Shown here: positions 58,386-64,000 of the stretch, one piece after another
Numbering within the stretch: position 1 is the stretch's first letter
How the letters are laid out: each line of letters starts with the position of its first letter
Assembly (NCBI GenBank): GCA_963932465.1
Contig: OZ010793.1
Coordinates: 257,879,525 to 257,943,524 of the forward strand
Length of the DNA: 64,000 nt
Direction of reading: 5' to 3'
Source of the DNA: Maratus speciosus
Taxonomy: Eukaryota > Arthropoda > Arachnida > Araneae > Salticidae
Made by a program: the position numbers and the translations under genes
Notes under the pieces: model-generated
Databases searched by the model: none
Told to the model about the DNA's origin: nothing
What the model saw: only the letters and a program-made list of their open reading frames with translations

Positions 58386-59075
58386 TTATAAGAAGAAAAT
58401 ATTGGATTCGAGAAAAATTTAGACCTCCGATTTTCGAAGGATTTATACGTTTGAGAAGGTCATGAGCATCATTTGACTGTTTTTAGAAAGTGTCTGTTTG
58501 TGAGTCTGCGTGTGTCTGTATGTGACACAAGTTTTGTGGGCACTCTCAAGAACTAATGCACGGAATTTAATAAAACTCCAGATTCACTTATACTATATAT
58601 AATTTCAATTGACTTCTCAAGGTCAGTTTCTCTATCCTTATCGTTGGTCAGTAACTATGGTAGGTAACACCGCATTTGTCTGACTGACCACTCTGATTTT
58701 TACCATGACAACGGAGGCATGAAATGGGGAGGACGGGTGTCCTTGAGAAGCCAATTGAAATTGTATAGAGTATAGACCTTGATATAAATTGAAGCTGTTT
58801 AGATTTTTGTATAAATCGCCCAAACAAGTGGCGCTGCTATGCTCATTTTTCGTGATATATAAAGAACTAATTCACGGAATTTCACCAAGCTTCCTATTCT
58901 GTTAGACTTTGAGATAAATAGATCCGATCCTTGTTAGGTTTCGATGTATACAGTCAAGCAGGTGTCGCTGCTATGCTCTGTTTTTCACAGTTTCCCACGA
59001 TTAGCTATAACGAATAGATTGCCATTTAATTTTGGTCGTAGACGATTTGATTTATATAGAAGAAAGTTTTATGAT
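58386..59075. repeat. Repeat with head block and CTGCTATG tandem units
   Basis: Head 'agaagaaaatattgg..ccgattttcgaaggattta' relates to 6775. 'gtggcgctgctatgctcattt' and 'gtgtcgctgctatgctctgt' relate to 53449-53850. It ends 'tatatagaagaaagtttt'. 'aatttcaattg' and 'caattgaaatt' (58600 and 58750) form an inverted pair. Confidence 0.55.
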
Positions 59076-59141
59076 GGGCACAACGTACTAGGTTTTATTA
59101 TTATTATTTGCATACTTTAAGCAGGTGAATTGATGAATTGA

Positions 59142-60416
59142 GGGTGTTGGTCAGTCAGATCTCAAATTCCCCTCACTAACGCTAAATCTATAGGTGTGGA
59201 ATGCATTCGTATTTTTAAAATATCTCATCAGGATTTCTTTTTTAGTTGAAAAAAATATTTCTAAAATATATACATATTTAATTTTATTTACGAGTAAAGT
59301 GTTAAAATCTTACTCACAGCTTGTCAGTTTCATTAAAATTTTAAACAAGGTTCTTTTCCAAATATCTCGTTTGCATTTATATATCACACATACATATACT
59401 ATATATATTGCATTGGGTAGCTGAGTTCGATCTCTACATTCGCCCCCCCCCCCTTTATTTTTTTCGATTTTCGCAGTTTATTTTTTCATTTTTATGAGCA
59501 CATTTTCACTTTCGAAACCGTCCGAAAGTGAAAGTACCTTTATAAAAAAGGTGAAAAACAAAATCGAAAAATTAAACAAGTAAAAATTAAATTAAAAAAA
59601 AAAACCCGATTGCGTAAAAAGCGAACTAATTAATTATTTCTGATCCATGTTAAACTATTTTTTATATTACTTACCTATTTTTTTTTTATTTACTTGCATT
59701 GATGACTTTTAAGTTGTGTTTAATTGTTCGTTCCTATCTATAAACACTGTTTTGATGAGGACTATAGATATCTATGATGGTTAGAGTTGCAGTAAAGCTA
59801 GAGATCTTACTTACACAACTTCCAGGTTGTGTAATATTTAAACGGAGCTTCTGACTGTAAAATAGTCAATGAAACATCGTCTTCATTTTGAAAGACCTAT
59901 CCAATGATATGCCACTCAATAGGGTGCGTAAAATGTTTTTTCGTCTCTACCGCCAGTTTGTATTTTACGGCCGCCATTTGGAATTTCTAAAAACAAAACC
60001 TACCGTATAACCATCGGACGGTTAAGACGAATCGATAGAGACCTCATTCATTAAAATCCATCCAGCCGTTGGGATGTTTCGAGGGTATAAAGAAATCCAC
60101 ATGCCCAGATACGCGTGAAACACATAACCCTTCTTGGCTGTCCGGTAAAAAAGGGCGAATGTAGAGATCTAACTCAGCTATTCAATGCAAAAATGTAGAA
60201 ATGCAAACGAGATATTTAAAAAGAACTTTCTCACAGGTTTAACATTAGCTCTCGTGTGTCTTCGCGTGACTGAATGGGAGCCTTACGAAGAGTACACCGA
60301 AAAAAGATATTTAAAATATGAATATTCTGAGGAGATATTTTAAAAATAGGAATGCATTCTATGCCAATATGTTTAACACTGGAGAGGGAAATTGGAGACC
60401 TGAATGACCAACACCC
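59142..60416. mobile_element. TTAA-type palindromic MITE, family C, with nested family A copy
   Basis: Left GGGTGTTGGTCAGTCAGATC and the inverse right end GGGTGTTGGTCATTCAGGTC are flanked by TTGA (59138-59141, one change) and TTAA (60417-60420). Outer arms mirror 'ggaatgcattc' and 'atttttaaaatatctc'. The middle, about 59312-60287, is a family A MITE, itself holding about 560 bp of unrelated sequence at 59590-60150. Confidence 0.7.
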
Positions 60417-60420
60417 TTAA

Positions 60421-60925
60421 TAATTTTTTTCAGAAGTCATCCAAACATATAAATACGCAATTCTTTATAATTCGGTTAGAATGAGATTGAATGTTAGAAC
60501 TTTTTCAGCCACATGGGTCTTTGGATGAATATATTTGCGCAAATCTTGAATAGGGCATATGCGTAACCTATATGCCCCAAAAGATACTTATAAAATGCAC
60601 CTAATGAATACAAAAAGATAACATGGAAGAAATAAATAAACAAGTTAGAAAAAAAAATCATAAAATTTTTCATTAAAAGAATAAATATTTAGAAGAAAAA
60701 AAAACCTTTATAATAATTCAGTACATTGTAATGGCTTTGAGAAGAAGATTTTTTGGGACATCCAAATTAAGAGGTTGAAACAGTTGCTGAAATATAAGAA
60801 AAAAAAATGGATCTGCAAAAGAAATTTGGAATTTTTTAATTGAATGTTAGTCCAATAAATTTGTATACTTTTTCTACACCGTTATTTCTACCCCCCTCCC
60901 CCCAAACCCTCACACACACACTTAT
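60421..60925. other. Sequence between elements, no gene
   Basis: AT-rich, with a short CA microsatellite at 60911-60920. Confidence 0.4.
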
Positions 60926-63055
60926 CTATACTCCTATTATAAAGAGGAAAAAATTGTTTATTTGTCGGAGATAAGCTCGGGAACTACTGAACCGATTCCA
61001 AAAGTAATGATATCAAAAGGATGGTGTTCGCCCAACTTAGAACATAGGCTATAACTTATGTCGGCGCCACTACCCCAAAGGGGGTGCAGGAGCAAAAAAC
61101 GTTCTAAAAATTCGATTTTTGCGTTACTGAAGGGTCTAGAAATATGAAATTTGGAATATTAGTTACTTATAAGATATAAATGGTGTCTAAGAACAGTTCT
61201 TAAATAATTCGAAATTTAAAAGGGGAGAAAATGCACAAAAAGCGTTCTAAAAAACGTTCTAAATGGTAGTTTCTACATAATCTCAGGAAATACCAAACCG
61301 ATTTAAAAAGTAATGGTATCAAAATGATGGTGTTAGTCCAACTTAGAACATAGGCTATATTTTATGTCGGTGCCACTACCCCAAAGGGGGTGCAGGAGCA
61401 AAAAACGTTCTAAAAATGCGATTTTTGCGTTACTGAAGGACCTAGAAATATGAAATTTGGAATATTAGTTACTTATAAGATATAAATGGTGTCTAAGAAC
61501 AGTTCTTAAACAATTCGAAATTTAAAAGGGGTGAAAATGCACAAAAAGCGTTCTAAAAAACGTTCTAAATGGTAGTTTCTACATAATCTCAGAAAATACC
61601 AAACCGATTTCAAAAGTAATGGTATCAAAATGATGGAGTTAGTCCACTTAGAACATAGGCTATATTTTATGTCGGTGCCACTACCCTAAAGGGGGTGCAG
61701 GAGCAAAAAACGTTCTAAAAATGCGATTTATACGTTACTGAAGGACCTAGAAATATGAAATTTGGAATATTAGTTACTTATAAGATATAAATTGTGTCTA
61801 AGAACAGTTCTTAAACAATTCGAAATTTAAAAGGGGTGAAAATGCCAAAAAGCGTTCTAAAAAACGTTCTAAATGGTAGTTTCTATATAATCTCAGGAAA
61901 TCCCAAACCGATTTAAAAAATATTGGTGTCAAAATGATAGTGACAACGTTTGCTCCAAGATAGGCTATGTTTTATGTCGGTGCCACTACCCCAAAGGGGG
62001 TGCAGGAGCAAAAAATGTTCTAAAAATGCGATTTATGTGTTACTGATGGGCCTAGAAATATGAAATTTGAAGTATCAGCTACTTATTAGACATAAAAGAT
62101 TTCTAAGAACAGTTCTTAAACAATTCGAAATTTAAAAGGGGTGAAAATGCCAAAAAGCGTTCTAAAAAACGTTCTAAATGGTAGTTTCTATACAATCTCA
62201 GGAAATTACAAAACCGATTTAAAAAATAATGGCGTCAAAATGATGTTGAAAATCCTTGCTCCAACATAGGCTATGTTTTATGTCGGTGCCACTACCCCAA
62301 AAGGGCTGCAGGCGAAAAACGTTCTAAATTGCGGTTTTTGCGTGACGGAAGGGCCTTGAATCGTGAAATTTAGAATGGTAGTTAGTTATAAGATATCAAT
62401 GATCTCTAAGGACATTTCCTAAAAAAACGAAATTTAAAAGGGGGGTCAAAATGCGCAAAAAGCGTTGTAAAAAACGTTCTAAATTGCAATTTCTATGCAA
62501 TCTCTGGAAATACTGAACCGATTTCAAATATAATGGTGTAAAAATGATGGTGACAAATCTTGCTCCAAGATAGACTATATTTTATGTATGTTTCCACTAA
62601 CCCAGAGGAGATGCAGGAGCAGTTGGTAGTTGGTTGTTGAGAGAGGTGGTAGGACTTGGAATTTGACATGATAGTTATTTTTAAGATGCAAGAAGATGGT
62701 TTCTAAAAAATTCAAAACTTCAAATGAATACTGAAATGAGCGTATTAATTGAGCATAAAAGTTTTGAAATATTTTCTAAATTATCATTTATTTAGTTTTA
62801 TTTCGTTTTATTAATTTAAGTCTCTTTTATGCCTAAATAATGATGTTTAATCAAACTGTGTTTTAAATAGTAATTTTTGAATTTTTCCTAAAAGTAATAA
62901 GTATCTTTTAATAAAAAAAAAACTTTTAATAAAATAAAATATTACCTTTTAATAAAATAAAAATGCAGTTAGTACCTGTTAATAAAAATTAGACTTATAA
63001 ATACCACTTGGCATATTTCAAATATTACGCGAGCAAAGCCGCGGGGTTTGCTAGT
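60926..63055 (+). mobile_element. Helitron/Helentron-like non-autonomous element with 305-bp tandem array
   Basis: It starts CTATACTCCTATTATAAAGA and ends with the hairpin GCAAAGCCGCGGGGTTTGC running into CTAGT, end features I associate with non-autonomous Helitron/Helentron-type repeats of arthropods. Between them are five to six tandem units with 'gccactaccccaaagggggt' at about 61065, 61371, 61676, 61981, 62287 and a decayed one at 62591 (period 304-306). No Rep/helicase sequence. The class assignment is inference. Confidence 0.6.
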
Positions 63056-63059
63056 ATAT

Positions 63060-63869
63060 TATATATCAGAAGTAAACATACTTTTTTCATTCTTAATAAG
63101 AGTTGGATGGTTTAATTACATGTTGTGATATTGCAAGCCTTTTTGTATTACATTAGAAGGGAAAAAAAAAAAAAAAGAGTTGAAAGTTATAAATGAAAAA
63201 TTTTGAAATAAAAAGACGTCATGATTTCATCTTAATTTCAAAAGAAGGAAAATGTAACAAAATACTCAAATTTCAGAAAACAAATCTGAATTCCTGATAA
63301 GCATTCAAACTTATAAATCTGAGAAGATTTACGAGCCTTCAACAAACACGATATAGTGTGAAAGTGACACGAAAGTGACATTTCCTTCTCCTACCATGTG
63401 TATGTCTGTGGTAAAATGCAATTAGAATTATTTAACTTTTAAGTATCAAAAGGTAACAAGACAGTTTATTTTCCTTTATACTCATTTGGTATTTAAAAAA
63501 AATACTTTCAGAAAATATTTCTAATAAATCATTAACATGTAAAAGAGCGAAAGACTGAGAACTTTCATTTCTTCTTACTTATTTTATAAAGAAAGATAGT
63601 TGTTGAAGTTATTTCATTTTCTGTCTAATTCATATCAGTTTTACGAAGGTATATAATTTAGTTTGTAAAAATATTCACAAAGTCACAAGCTTAAGATATA
63701 TTAAAATAAAGTATTTGCCTCAAGCTATAAAAACCTGCGTGCTAACCTTCAGCAAGAAATATCTTTATGACAGCTATGACGGCGACAGCATTAAGATTAA
63801 TAATTACTTGGCAAAGAAAAATTTTACTCGCATGTTTAGCTCTTTAAGATTGTGGCTGGATGAATATTT
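63060..63869. other. AT-rich sequence, no supported gene
   Basis: No exon or RNA gene recognised. The plus-strand frame from 63715 runs into the transposon end at 63870. Confidence 0.35.
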
Positions 63870-64000
63870 CAGGGTGTCTATTCCAGATCAACAACAAATT
63901 TCCCTGACTTTTCTAGATTCTAGGGGAAAATTTCCAAGCATCGAAATTCTGTGATGTTACACACAAACACTCTTAAAAGTTGTGAATTTGAGAGTGGAAC
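63870..64000. mobile_element. End of a CAGGGTGTCTA-type element (cut by window edge)
   Basis: 'cagggtgtctattccagatc' followed by 'aacaaatttccctgactttt' and 'gatgttacacacaaac' matches 42311-42560. Confidence 0.6.

Overview
This window is eukaryotic and AT-rich. It has spliced coding exons with GT/AG borders, huge introns, dense DNA-transposon debris, long foldback repeats and homopolymer tracts. That profile suggests an arthropod. A chelicerate such as a spider is my best guess, from overall composition and repeat style only.

One host gene can be supported. It lies on the minus strand and has at least four coding exons: 56916-57146, 13187-13478, 10312-10518 and 8240-8452. The exons are joined by consensus splice sites, and their reading phases agree across every junction. 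Together they encode about 314 residues of an acidic, S/T/P-rich N-terminal region. The last exon carries LTVDLPSPDSGIG followed by TPRD, which I recognise as the conserved segment just before the DNA-binding domain of the transcription factor Grainyhead (grh). The CP2-type DNA-binding and dimerisation exons are not visible and should lie left of position 1. The first exon or exons and the promoter lie right of 57146. Most of the window is therefore intron of a grh-like gene, including one intron of 43.4 kb.

No other host protein gene could be supported. The other protein-coding signal is from transposable elements, all broken: an RTE-like non-LTR retrotransposon (13602-16058, plus strand), a Tigger/pogo DNA transposon (30964-38741, minus strand) split by about 5.4 kb of later insertions, and the C-terminal end of a second pogo-type transposase (47874-48739) nested inside a hAT-like element (47468-49440).

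The remainder is non-autonomous repeats, many with visible target-site duplications. They include TTAA-flanked palindromic MITEs (several copies, some nested), TA-flanked pogo-like MITEs, hAT-like elements with 8-bp duplications, tRNA-derived sequences, and a Helitron-like element built on a 305-bp tandem array (60926-63055). Three foldback repeats are exceptional: 19861-21000, with 550-bp arms differing at one position; its relative at 32374-33430; and 55010-56555. They sit inside the large intron, so the grh pre-mRNA should contain very long RNA hairpins.

Layout: 1-8239 is downstream intron with repeats. 8240-13478 holds three exons and short introns. 13479-56915 is the giant intron and is almost entirely repeats. 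56916-57146 is the first visible exon. 57147-64000 is upstream intron or 5' region with further repeats.
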